Source of the DNA: AAA164-E04 sp014239995
GTDB lineage: Bacteria; Verrucomicrobiota; Verrucomicrobiia; Limisphaerales; AAA164-E04
Reading direction: 5' to 3'
DNA length: 64,000 nucleotides
Assembly (NCBI GenBank): GCA_029247315.1
Contig: JAQWLM010000017.1
Location: 1-64,000, forward strand
Shown: in pieces, positions 36,002-44,793 of the stretch
Numbering within the stretch: the stretch's first letter is position 1
How the letters are laid out: each line of letters opens with the position of its first letter
Made by a program: the position numbers and the translations under genes
The notes under the pieces: generated by a model
What the model was told of the DNA's origin: nothing
The model's input: only the letters and a program-made list of their open reading frames with translations
Database searches by the model: none

Positions 36002-36769
36002 ATGACCCAACCTGGTGACGAAGCGATTCAAGACCTGGAAAACCGCGGGGGAGATTTGAAACAATTCACCTTCGGCATACTCCAGTTTCCCGGTTCAAAC
36101 AGTGATCAGGACTGCATTGATGCCGTAGAAGTCATGGGGCACAAGGCTCGCTACGTCTGGCACAAGGAGGAAAGCCTGGGACATCTGGACGCGGTACTGG
36201 TGCCGGGCGGTTTCTCATACGGCGATTACCTGCGGGCAGGTGCGATCGCCCGTTTCAGCCCAGTCATGAAGGCGGTGTCTGACTTTGCGGCTGAAGGTGG
36301 TCTGGTGCTGGGCATCTGTAACGGATTTCAAATCCTTTGTGAAGCAGGCTTGCTACCGGGTGCCTTGATCCGCAACCGCTCCCTTCAATTTCGATCCGAG
36401 TTCGTGCATCTGAGCACCCGGAACACTCAAACCCCATTTACAAGCGCCATCCCGGAAAGCCATTTGATGCGGGTACCCATCGCCCACGGAGAAGGTTGCT
36501 ACTTCGCAGATGAAACCACCCTGGAGGAAATTGAAGCCAACCATCAGATCCTATGGCAATACACCACCTCGGAAGGAAACCAGGAGGATCATGCAAATCC
36601 AAACGGTTCAGTAAAGCACATCGCAGGAGTGTGCAATAAACATCAGAATGTTGCAGCTTTGATGCCGCACCCGGAACGAGCCTGCCAGGACATCATTGGC
36701 AGCAAGGATGGAAGGTGGATTTTCATGAGCCTTATAGACCATCTGAACAGAGTTGTCTCGACGGAGTGA
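36002..36769 (+). CDS. purQ: Phosphoribosylformylglycinamidine synthase, glutaminase subunit PurQ
   Basis: A 255-residue class I glutamine amidotransferase. It releases ammonia from glutamine for PurL. The catalytic cysteine is in LGICNGFQIL and the His-Glu pair in MPHPERA. GGFSYGDYLRAGAIAR is typical of PurQ. About 20 extra residues precede the normal start FTFGILQFPGSNSD; an internal TTG at 36056 preceded by GGGGGAG could be the true start. The gene lies between purS and purL on the same strand. Confidence 0.94.
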   Translation: MTQPGDEAIQDLENRGGDLKQFTFGILQFPGSNSDQDCIDAVEVMGHKARYVWHKEESLGHLDAVLVPGGFSYGDYLRAGAIARFSPVMKAVSDFAAEGGLVLGICNGFQILCEAGLLPGALIRNRSLQFRSEFVHLSTRNTQTPFTSAIPESHLMRVPIAHGEGCYFADETTLEEIEANHQILWQYTTSEGNQEDHANPNGSVKHIAGVCNKHQNVAALMPHPERACQDIIGSKDGRWIFMSLIDHLNRVVSTE

Positions 36770-36817
36770 CAAGGTCTTGCCCCCGTTGAAACGAATCGTT
36801 TGATATTTCAGCAGACC

Positions 36818-39136
36818 ATGCCCGAACAAAAAATCACCCCCGAGTTAATCCGTCAGCACAACCTAACGGAGGAAGAATACAGTCTCATCCTCAAGCAAAT
36901 TGGGCGCGAACCCAACATCACTGAACTTGGCATCTTTTCAGTGATGTGGAGTGAACACTGCTCTTACAAGAATACGCGTCCGCTGCTGAAGGGGTTTCCA
37001 ACACGCACACCGGAGGTTCTGGTGGCTGCCGGAGAGGAGAATGCCGGAATCATCGATATCGGCGATGGACTGGCGGTTGCATTCAAAATCGAGTCACACA
37101 ACCATCCCAGTGCCGTGGAACCTTTTCAGGGGGCAGCCACGGGTGTCGGAGGCATTATTCGGGATATTTTCACCATGGGCGCACGCCCGATTTGCGCGGC
37201 TAATTCCCTGCGCTTTGGCAACCTTGACTCAGCAGAAGTAAGGCGTCTGTTTCGTGGCGTGGTCGCCGGGATCGGTCACTATGGCAACTGCTTCGGCATT
37301 CCAACGGTCGCTGGAGAGGTTTATTTTGACGAAAGCTACGAGGGAAACCCATTGGTAAACGCATTTTGCCTGGGTGTGTTACGTCATGAACAAATCGCCA
37401 GAGGAGCCGCCAAGGGCACAGGGAACCCGGTATTCTATGTGGGGCCAGCCACGGGACGGGATGGGCTCGCCGGTGCCGCGTTCGCCTCCCAAGACCTCAC
37501 CGAAGAGTCCGCGGAGCAGCAGCGTGGTGCGGTTCAGGTAGGAGACCCGTTCATGGAAAAACTCTGCATGGAGGCCTGTCTGGAACTGCTGGCCACCGGG
37601 GTGGTGGCAGGCATACAGGACATGGGAGCTGCTGGTTTAACCTGTTCCACCTGTGAAACGGCAGCACGCGGAGGCACCGGCATTGAAATTGAACTGGACA
37701 AGGTACCTCAGCGCGGACCTGGCATGACTCCATACGAAATCATGCTCAGTGAATCACAGGAGCGCATGCTGATCATCGTCCACAAGGGAAAGGAAAACGA
37801 GGTTAAGCGCATCTTTGACAAATGGGATCTGCCGTGGGCGGAAATTGGCGTTGTGACAGACACGGGCCAAATGGTCGTGAAGCATCACGGGGAGGTGGTA
37901 GCCGACCTGCCTGCAGCTAAATTGGCAGATGAGGCCCCCGTCTATCAACGTGCATCCAAAGAACCTTCTTACCTGAGTGAAACGCGCCAGTTCGACCTCG
38001 CTACCATCGCCGACACCCAGGATCCGATTGCTGATCTTCAAGCCCTGCTCTCGACTCCAACCATAGCATCCAAGAACTGGGTTTTCCGACAATATGATTC
38101 TACCGTACGCAACGGGACAGTGGTTCAACCAGGATCCGATGCGGCAGTGCTTCGGGTCAAATCTGACTCCCTGCCACTCTTACCCGAGAGCGCACCCAAT
38201 CGCCACCAAGCTGTGCAGGACAAATACCTTGCCATATCGGTGGATGGAAACGGAGCCTATGTTTATCTGGATCCCTACGAGGGTGGAAAGACCGCCGTCG
38301 CCGAGGCAGCCCGGAACCTCGCCTGCTCAGGGGCTGTTCCTTTGGGCACAACAGACAATCTGAACTTCGGAAATCCACACAATCCAGAATTGTTCTGGCA
38401 GCTGAAGGAAGCTGTCCGAGGTCTGGCGGATGCCTGTCGACATTTTGAAGCACCCGTCACCGGAGGCAATGTCAGCCTTTACAACCAGAATCCAAAGGGA
38501 GCCATTGACCCTACCCCGACGGTTGCCATGGTGGGGCTTATCGAGGACCCTGCACAGATCACCACACAATGGTTCAAGGAACAAGGGGATGTTATTCTGC
38601 TCCTTGGGGCCCTGGTTGATCAAGCTGATCCCTATCAGGGATTGGGCGGATCTGCGTATCTGAAGCTACGCCATGACCTCAAACAAGGACTCCCGCCCAG
38701 ATGTGATCTGGTGAGGGAAAAACAGTTGCACGATGCCCTGCGAGGTTGGATTTCACAGGGAATCATTCGAAGTGCACATGACTGCAGTGAAGGTGGCTTA
38801 GCTGTGGCATTGGCCGAATGCTGTATTTCCAATGAACGAGCACGCCATACCTCGGAGCTCACAGGAGCAAACATTGTCCTCAAAACCCCAGCTCAGGTTC
38901 GCACGGATGCACTCCTCTTTGGGGAAACCCAGGGACGCATCATTGTCTCCATACCGCCATCCCACGAGACAAAAATCCTTGGGCAGGCAGCGATTCTAGG
39001 GTTACCCGCCGAAAAGATAGGGACGGTGGGAGGCAAAAACCTGAGCTTGAAGGTCGATGAAGGGATCTTTGAGTGGGACCTCGATACCCTGCATGACGGT
39101 TGGTTCAACTGCATCAACCGGATCATGGAGTCATGA
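36818..39136 (+). CDS. purL: Phosphoribosylformylglycinamidine synthase, synthetase subunit PurL
   Basis: A 772-residue protein of the small (PurS/PurQ-dependent) PurL type. It converts FGAR, ATP and ammonia to FGAM. Landmarks are MWSEHCSYKNTRPLL, IESHNHPSAVEPFQGAATGVGG, LSESQERML and HDCSEGGLAVALAE. I start at ATG 36818; a TTG six codons earlier is also in frame. It ends the purSQL set and is followed by stem-loops in the convergent gap with polA. Confidence 0.95.
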   Translation: MPEQKITPELIRQHNLTEEEYSLILKQIGREPNITELGIFSVMWSEHCSYKNTRPLLKGFPTRTPEVLVAAGEENAGIIDIGDGLAVAFKIESHNHPSAVEPFQGAATGVGGIIRDIFTMGARPICAANSLRFGNLDSAEVRRLFRGVVAGIGHYGNCFGIPTVAGEVYFDESYEGNPLVNAFCLGVLRHEQIARGAAKGTGNPVFYVGPATGRDGLAGAAFASQDLTEESAEQQRGAVQVGDPFMEKLCMEACLELLATGVVAGIQDMGAAGLTCSTCETAARGGTGIEIELDKVPQRGPGMTPYEIMLSESQERMLIIVHKGKENEVKRIFDKWDLPWAEIGVVTDTGQMVVKHHGEVVADLPAAKLADEAPVYQRASKEPSYLSETRQFDLATIADTQDPIADLQALLSTPTIASKNWVFRQYDSTVRNGTVVQPGSDAAVLRVKSDSLPLLPESAPNRHQAVQDKYLAISVDGNGAYVYLDPYEGGKTAVAEAARNLACSGAVPLGTTDNLNFGNPHNPELFWQLKEAVRGLADACRHFEAPVTGGNVSLYNQNPKGAIDPTPTVAMVGLIEDPAQITTQWFKEQGDVILLLGALVDQADPYQGLGGSAYLKLRHDLKQGLPPRCDLVREKQLHDALRGWISQGIIRSAHDCSEGGLAVALAECCISNERARHTSELTGANIVLKTPAQVRTDALLFGETQGRIIVSIPPSHETKILGQAAILGLPAEKIGTVGGKNLSLKVDEGIFEWDLDTLHDGWFNCINRIMES

Positions 39137-39147
39137 TTGAAAAACAA

Positions 39148-39193
39148 AGCGGGTTTTGGTGTACACACGGTTGTTAAAACACCAAAACCCGCT
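39148..39193 (-). terminator. 15-bp perfect stem-loop, probably a minus-strand terminator
   Basis: AGCGGGTTTTGGTGT (39148-39162) and its exact reverse complement (39179-39193) flank a 16-nt loop. Read on the minus strand the stem is followed by TTGTTTTTC, as expected for an intrinsic terminator protecting purL from polA read-through. It may work in both directions. Confidence 0.6.
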
Positions 39194-39224
39194 GTCTTCG
39201 CACTCACGAAGACGACAGGTTTTT
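39192..39224 (+). terminator. Intrinsic terminator after purL
   Basis: CTGTC-TTCG (39192-39200) pairs with CGAA and GACAG (39207-39218) with a 3-nt bulge and a CACTCA loop, followed by five T residues (39220-39224). It ends the purS-purQ-purL transcript. Confidence 0.55.
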
Positions 39225-39383
39225 AGCGATTTCCAGGCCAATTTCAAAGCGAAAAGTCAAAAAATAATATTTCCCGACTCTACCGCCGAAGGACTTCATA
39301 CGTTTTCACCACTCAAAAACAACATAAGTTAAACAATTACAGCTTGTTACGGAATAGATTAGACAGAGCGCACAGACAAGAAA

Positions 39384-39408
39384 GCACAGACTTCAAAGAA
39401 GTCTGTGC
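39384..39408 (-). terminator. polA: Intrinsic terminator after polA
   Basis: GCACAGACTTC and its exact reverse complement form an 11-bp stem with a 3-nt loop. On the minus strand the stem is followed by the T-rich TTTCTTGTCT. It lies 25 bp beyond the polA stop. Confidence 0.7.
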
Positions 39409-39432
39409 CAATGGACAAATGGGTAAGCAAAC

Positions 39433-42246
39433 CTAATGCGCCTCCAGCCAATTGGCCCCCATGCCAATGTCCACCTCAACGGGAACACTCAATGGAAGGG
39501 CCTCTACCATGAGGTCGCGCACCATGGATTTCACGGCAGTTTCCTCGTCCTCTCTGAGGTCAAAGACCAGTTCGTCATGCACTTGAAGCACCAGTCTGGT
39601 CTCCAGTTCCCGCTCCTGAAGCTGACTCCATATAGCCGACATGGCCAACTTGATCATATCCGCAGCGGATCCCTGGATGGGTGCATTGATCGCATTACGC
39701 TCTGCCATATTTCTTATGGTTCCATTGGCCGATTGAATATCAGGGAGATAGCGTCGCCTTCCAAGCAATGTCTCCACGTAACCCTTGGAACGCGCGCGTT
39801 CCAGGGTAAGTGCCATGTAATCCTTGATTAGAGGGAAGCTTTGAAAATATTCCTCAATGATTTCCGCAGCTTCCGCGCGAGATATCCTGAGCCGCTGGGA
39901 CAAGCCAAAGGGGGAAATACCATACATGATCCCAAAATTAACCGTCTTGGCTCGCCGCCGCATTTCCCGGGTAACATCCGTGAGAGCTACCTTGTAAATA
40001 CGGGCCGCAGTCGCAGCATGAACATCTTCACCTGCTTTGAATGCCATCGCCATGGAAGGATCGCCACTCATGGAAGCCATGATCCGTAACTCAATCTGGG
40101 AGTAGTCTGCCGACAACAGCGCATAACCTTCACCACGCGGGACAAACGCCCGGCGAATTTCTTGCCCCAGCTCCCTCCGGATGGGAATGTTCTGCAGGTT
40201 AGGATGCTGAGAACTCAAGCGCCCTGTCGCCGTTGCCGTCTGGTGAAACGTGGTATGGATACGGCCAGTCGGCTCAAAAATGCTTTGGGGAAGGGCTTCA
40301 GCATAGGTACTGCGGAGTTTGGTGACAATGCGGTATTCGAGGATCTTTTGAATAATTCCATGCTCACCAGCAAGGGACTGGAGCACATTTTCATTGGTGG
40401 CATACTGCCCTGTCTTGGTTTTCTTGGGTTTGTCGACAAGCTTGAGTTTGCCAAACAGGATTTCACCCAGCTGCTTGGGTGAACCAATATTGAACTCCTC
40501 ACCAGCCATGGCATGAATACCTTGCTCAAGCGTCTGGATTTGTTCCAACAACTGGGCCGAAAATAGGCGCATGGAATGGGTGTTCAGGCGTATGCCCTCC
40601 TGCTCCATTGAAGCCAATACGGGAAGAAGAGGCATCTCAAGCTCATGAAAAAGACGATCGAGATCCAGTTTCGCGATATCGGGCTCCAGAAGGCGGTAGA
40701 GCTGCCAAGTGATATCAGCATCCTCAGCGGCATAGGTGGTTAGTTTCTCAAGGGCTACGTCCTTCATGGAACCCTGATCTCCACCCTTGGGACCAATCAG
40801 GGTTTCGATCGAAACAGGGCTATAACCCAGATAGGCCTCCGCCAGGTAATCCAGTCCATGCTTCTGGTCTGGTCGCATGAGACTATGGAGAATCATGGTA
40901 TCGATGAAGGGGCCCTGAACCCTGAAACCATGCCAATGCAGGACGTTCAAGTCGTATTTCAGGTGATGCCCCACCTTGGCAATCCGTGGGTTTTCCAGAA
41001 GAGGTGCCAATTTTGCCTGCACATAAGAACTGGAAAGACCATCCTCCCTGTTGAGAGGGATATAACAGGCTTTGCCGCCCTTGGCGCAAAGTGAGATCCC
41101 AAGGAGTTCAATACTCTTGGGGTCAAGCCCGGTGGTTTCGGTATCCATGCAGAACGCGGACTGCGCCATCAGCCGCTGAACCCAATCGTCCAACTCCGGC
41201 TCACTTTGAATGCAATCATAGGTGTGCGGCACATCAGAGAGGGTCTTTAACACGGCACCAGCACTGGAGACAGCCCCTGCTGGCAAGGGAACCGACTCGT
41301 TTCCTATCATCAAATCAAGTTCACCTTGCCCCGTGCCAGCATCCTTGCCCTTGAAACCTCTCCCCGCTTTGAATGTCTCACCGAACAATCGCTTTCCAAG
41401 AGCGTTGAATTCCCATTCAACAATCAAAGGCTTGAGCCGAGCCTCATCCGGATCAACAAGTTCAAGCGACCATTCATTCCAATTGATAGGAACCTGCAGG
41501 TTAATGGTTGCCAACTGCTTGGACAATAAAGCACTTTCACGGTGTGCGAGCAACTTTTCTCCCATTTTACCCTTAATTTCATCAGCATGGTCGAGAAGTT
41601 GTTCGACGGAGGCGTATTGCTTGATCAGTTTTTTAGCCGTCTTCTCCCCTATGCCCGGCACCCCCGGTATGTTGTCAGAGGCATCCCCCCAGAGCCCAAG
41701 AATGTCAATGACCTGCAACGGATGGTCCACCTGCCATCGCTGACAGGTTTCAGCCATACCCTCAATTTCCGGTGCACCTCCCTTGCGGCCGGGACGAAAG
41801 AGAAAAGTGTGCTCTGTCACCAATTGTGAAAAATCCTTATCAGGTGTCACCATGTAGGTTGTAAACCCATCGGTCTCGGCTTTCCTTGCCATGGTTCCAA
41901 TAATGTCGTCCGCTTCAAAACCGTCCATGGCCAGGACCGGAATGTTCAGCGCCTCGCAGAGACGGTAAATATTTGGAATCGCCTCGGCGAGTTCCTCAGG
42001 CATAGCTTCCCGCTGGGCCTTGTAGCTCGGAAAAACTCGATGACGCTCGGTAGGGGCAGCCGTATCAAGGGCTACGGCAAGATGCGTAGGATGATGCGTT
42101 TCCCTTAGTTCCAGAATCACATTCAAAAAACCATACATAGCCGAGGTATTCATGCCACTGGAGGTCCGGATTGGATTGGAAATAAAAGCAAAGTGCGCCC
42201 GATACAACAGCGCCATTCCATCCAGAAGAAACAAAGTCTTGCCCAT
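39433..42246 (-). CDS. polA: DNA polymerase I
   Basis: A 937-residue three-domain enzyme that fills repair gaps and removes RNA primers. The 5' nuclease (about 1-300) shows GFEADDIIGT, TPDKDFSQLV and GDASDNIPGVPGIGEKTA. The 3'-5' exonuclease (about 340-535) has its metal residues, D368-T-E370 in the stretch FCMDTETTG and YAAEDADITWQLY, so proofreading should be active. The polymerase (about 540-937) has ADYSQIELRIMAS, RRRAKTVNFGIMYGIS and QVHDELVFDL. It is divergent from the deacetylase fusion gene and convergent with purL. Confidence 0.97.
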   Translation of the reverse strand: MGKTLFLLDGMALLYRAHFAFISNPIRTSSGMNTSAMYGFLNVILELRETHHPTHLAVALDTAAPTERHRVFPSYKAQREAMPEELAEAIPNIYRLCEALNIPVLAMDGFEADDIIGTMARKAETDGFTTYMVTPDKDFSQLVTEHTFLFRPGRKGGAPEIEGMAETCQRWQVDHPLQVIDILGLWGDASDNIPGVPGIGEKTAKKLIKQYASVEQLLDHADEIKGKMGEKLLAHRESALLSKQLATINLQVPINWNEWSLELVDPDEARLKPLIVEWEFNALGKRLFGETFKAGRGFKGKDAGTGQGELDLMIGNESVPLPAGAVSSAGAVLKTLSDVPHTYDCIQSEPELDDWVQRLMAQSAFCMDTETTGLDPKSIELLGISLCAKGGKACYIPLNREDGLSSSYVQAKLAPLLENPRIAKVGHHLKYDLNVLHWHGFRVQGPFIDTMILHSLMRPDQKHGLDYLAEAYLGYSPVSIETLIGPKGGDQGSMKDVALEKLTTYAAEDADITWQLYRLLEPDIAKLDLDRLFHELEMPLLPVLASMEQEGIRLNTHSMRLFSAQLLEQIQTLEQGIHAMAGEEFNIGSPKQLGEILFGKLKLVDKPKKTKTGQYATNENVLQSLAGEHGIIQKILEYRIVTKLRSTYAEALPQSIFEPTGRIHTTFHQTATATGRLSSQHPNLQNIPIRRELGQEIRRAFVPRGEGYALLSADYSQIELRIMASMSGDPSMAMAFKAGEDVHAATAARIYKVALTDVTREMRRRAKTVNFGIMYGISPFGLSQRLRISRAEAAEIIEEYFQSFPLIKDYMALTLERARSKGYVETLLGRRRYLPDIQSANGTIRNMAERNAINAPIQGSAADMIKLAMSAIWSQLQERELETRLVLQVHDELVFDLREDEETAVKSMVRDLMVEALPLSVPVEVDIGMGANWLEAH

Positions 42247-42375
42247 GCCTCAAGGTTTTAACGCCGCAGCAAAGGCACGTCACGCTTTAAGCCCTCAATC
42301 TGGCCCTGATTTCCCAAGCTTCCTACTGCGGATTCGACATGGTCATCCATTGTCCGCTTTGTTAATACTGTAAGC

Positions 42376-44790
42376 ATGTATATCTCAGGAGCGATCAGTA
42401 GACAGAAAAGACAATGCTTCGGCCTGTTCATGGTCCTGACATGTGCGACTACCCTCCTTGGAAATCCCCAGACAGCAGGATCAACAAAACGGATTGTGTT
42501 GACGTTTGATGACTCCAAAGCCTCACATTATTCCACAGTCCGCCCCATCCTTCGAAAGCATGGTTTTGGTGCGACCTTTTTCATCACCGAGGGCTTCACT
42601 TTCAAAAGCAACAAGACAGATTACATGTCCTGGGAGGAGATTACAGAGCTACACAGGCAAGGTTTTGAAATTGGTAACCACACCAAAGATCACATCGGCA
42701 TTTCTGCAGATACGCTGGGCATGGTTCGCCATCAGATTGAATACATCAACGAGCGCTGCCTGGAGCATGGCATCCCGAGGCCGGTCAGTTTTGCCTATCC
42801 TGGAAACGCAATCCACCCAAATGGCCCTGACCTGCTTGATGCACTTGGTTTTACCTGGGCACGACGAGGCGGCGCTCCAGAGTTCCCTTACGAGGATGGC
42901 AGGGGTAATGCCTTTCTTCCCGGAAAGGACCACACCCGCTTGCTCCCCTCTGCCGGGGATGCACGCCCCCACTGGACCATGGAGGATTTTAAAAGGGCAC
43001 TCATGACCGCCAGGCAAGGAGGCATTCCCATCCTCCAGTTTCATGGTGTCCCTGACCAGGATCATCCATGGGTCTCCACACCACCCGAAATGTTTGAAGC
43101 TTACATGCAGCACCTCAAGGAAGAGAACTACATTGTCCTGGCCCTGAGGGATCTCGCTGACCTGGTAGACTCGACCCAGCAACCGCAGGATGCCTGGGCG
43201 ATCATCAAAAAGCGCAAGGCGGCGCAGGAAGAGGCATATGTGAAGGCCATCGTGCTGGATGCGGATACCGAGAAACCTATTCCTGCGCGTGTTTACATCA
43301 AGGACCAGGAAGGCCAATCGTATTACCCCCGATCCATTTCCCATCTTGGATCCTCCGTGGATTATCGCAAGCAGAACTGGATCAATGAGGAGGCCACGGA
43401 GTACCACACGACCCTGTCTGCTGGAGCGTTTTCCGTACAACTTCCCAAAGGCCGCTACCAGTGGATTATTGAACGCGGCAAGGAGTATCACGCCCTTGAA
43501 CGGGAAGTCATGATCAGCGACCTCCAGTCGCGTTCCCTGGAGTTCAGGCTGAAGCGCTGGATCAACATGGCCGATCGAAACTGGTTTTCGGGAGACACCC
43601 ATGTACACCGCTCCATGCAGGAACTACCCAACGTCATGCTGGCTGAGGATCTCAACGTCGCCTTCCCCCTCAACCATTGGGTGACGCACGCCTATCAAGC
43701 ACCAGTAAAGGGTGACAAAAACCTGAAAATCACGCAGCCCCCCACCTTGGTGAAAGTAGATGACTTGCACGTGATCCACCCACTGAATACCGAATATGAG
43801 ATTTTCAGCGTGGATGGCCGGAGTCACACCCTGGGTGCAGTCTTTCTACTGGGTCATTCCAAGCCTTTTGAGAGAGGTGCTCCCCCTATGCAGGAAATTG
43901 CAAGGGAAGCACATGCACAGGGAGCTCTGATCGACCTGGACAAGCATGACTGGCCTTGGTCCATGGCGCTGATACCAGTCATGGAGGTCGACCTCTTTGA
44001 ACTTTCCAACAATCACCTGTGGCGCACTGAATTTGGTTTTTCAAAGTGGAGCACCCCAGCCCCCTCTTTTATGGAACTACCCCAGAATGGCCAAGCCGGG
44101 AATGAAAAGGATTGGATGCTCTATGGTTTCCAGAATTACTATACCCTCCTGAACTGCGGTTTCAACCTACGCCCCACCGCAGGAACAGCCAGTGGTGTGC
44201 ACCCGGTGCCTCTCGGGTTTGGCAGGGTGTATGTGCACCTCGAAAAGGGTTTCTCCTATGACCAATGGTTCAAGGGGCTGGATATCGGCCGCAGTTTTGT
44301 CACGACAGGTCCCATGCTCTTTGCCAAGGTGGATACGCAGTTACCCGGATTTCATTTCCTCAAGGTAAATCAGAACCATCAGGCCGACATCGCCGGGGAG
44401 ATTCTCTGGGATCACCCCATTGAAAGCCTCGAGATCATTGTCAATGGCAAGGTCCAAAGACGCATTGAAGGCAATCAAGAGTCCACAGAACCCGGAATCT
44501 GGCGCACCTCCTTCAGCGTGAAGGTTCCCATCAGAAACTCCTCATGGATAGCCCTGCGCTGCTTCGGAGAAGCTTCTCCAGGGAGAACACGCTTTGCACA
44601 TACAGCACCCTGGCATTTCCGTGTTCCCGGCGCACCCCTGAGGCCTTCGATGGAGGAAATTGATTTTCTCATTCACCGCGTGCTGGCACAAATAGAGCGC
44701 AGCCGGGATACCCTCTCTGCAGAAGCCATCGCCGAGTATCAGGAGGCTCTGCGCCATTACAGGGACATCAAAGCGCGATGGATGCAATAA
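42376..44790 (+). CDS. Polysaccharide deacetylase / CehA-McbA PHP-like fusion protein
   Basis: An 804-residue secreted protein with a leader (hydrophobic about 14-29). Residues 38-270 form a NodB-type deacetylase domain: TFDD (D45-D46), the zinc pair H102-x3-H106 in GNHTKDHIG, FAYPGN, and the late LQFHGV. Residues 285-395 look like a carboxypeptidase-regulatory/beta-sandwich domain. Residues 400-800 match the CehA/McbA type of PHP-fold proteins, opening with WFSGDTHVHRS (D407, H409, H411) and continuing with FPLNHWVTH and DLFELSNNH. NodB enzymes remove acetyl groups from sugars; CehA/McbA proteins are phosphoesterase-fold hydrolases of uncertain natural substrate. The fusion suggests two-step removal of substituents from one polymer, which is inference. 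It is convergent with a sulfatase gene at only 3 bp. Confidence 0.85.
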   Translation: MYISGAISRQKRQCFGLFMVLTCATTLLGNPQTAGSTKRIVLTFDDSKASHYSTVRPILRKHGFGATFFITEGFTFKSNKTDYMSWEEITELHRQGFEIGNHTKDHIGISADTLGMVRHQIEYINERCLEHGIPRPVSFAYPGNAIHPNGPDLLDALGFTWARRGGAPEFPYEDGRGNAFLPGKDHTRLLPSAGDARPHWTMEDFKRALMTARQGGIPILQFHGVPDQDHPWVSTPPEMFEAYMQHLKEENYIVLALRDLADLVDSTQQPQDAWAIIKKRKAAQEEAYVKAIVLDADTEKPIPARVYIKDQEGQSYYPRSISHLGSSVDYRKQNWINEEATEYHTTLSAGAFSVQLPKGRYQWIIERGKEYHALEREVMISDLQSRSLEFRLKRWINMADRNWFSGDTHVHRSMQELPNVMLAEDLNVAFPLNHWVTHAYQAPVKGDKNLKITQPPTLVKVDDLHVIHPLNTEYEIFSVDGRSHTLGAVFLLGHSKPFERGAPPMQEIAREAHAQGALIDLDKHDWPWSMALIPVMEVDLFELSNNHLWRTEFGFSKWSTPAPSFMELPQNGQAGNEKDWMLYGFQNYYTLLNCGFNLRPTAGTASGVHPVPLGFGRVYVHLEKGFSYDQWFKGLDIGRSFVTTGPMLFAKVDTQLPGFHFLKVNQNHQADIAGEILWDHPIESLEIIVNGKVQRRIEGNQESTEPGIWRTSFSVKVPIRNSSWIALRCFGEASPGRTRFAHTAPWHFRVPGAPLRPSMEEIDFLIHRVLAQIERSRDTLSAEAIAEYQEALRHYRDIKARWMQ

Positions 44791-44793
44791 ACA

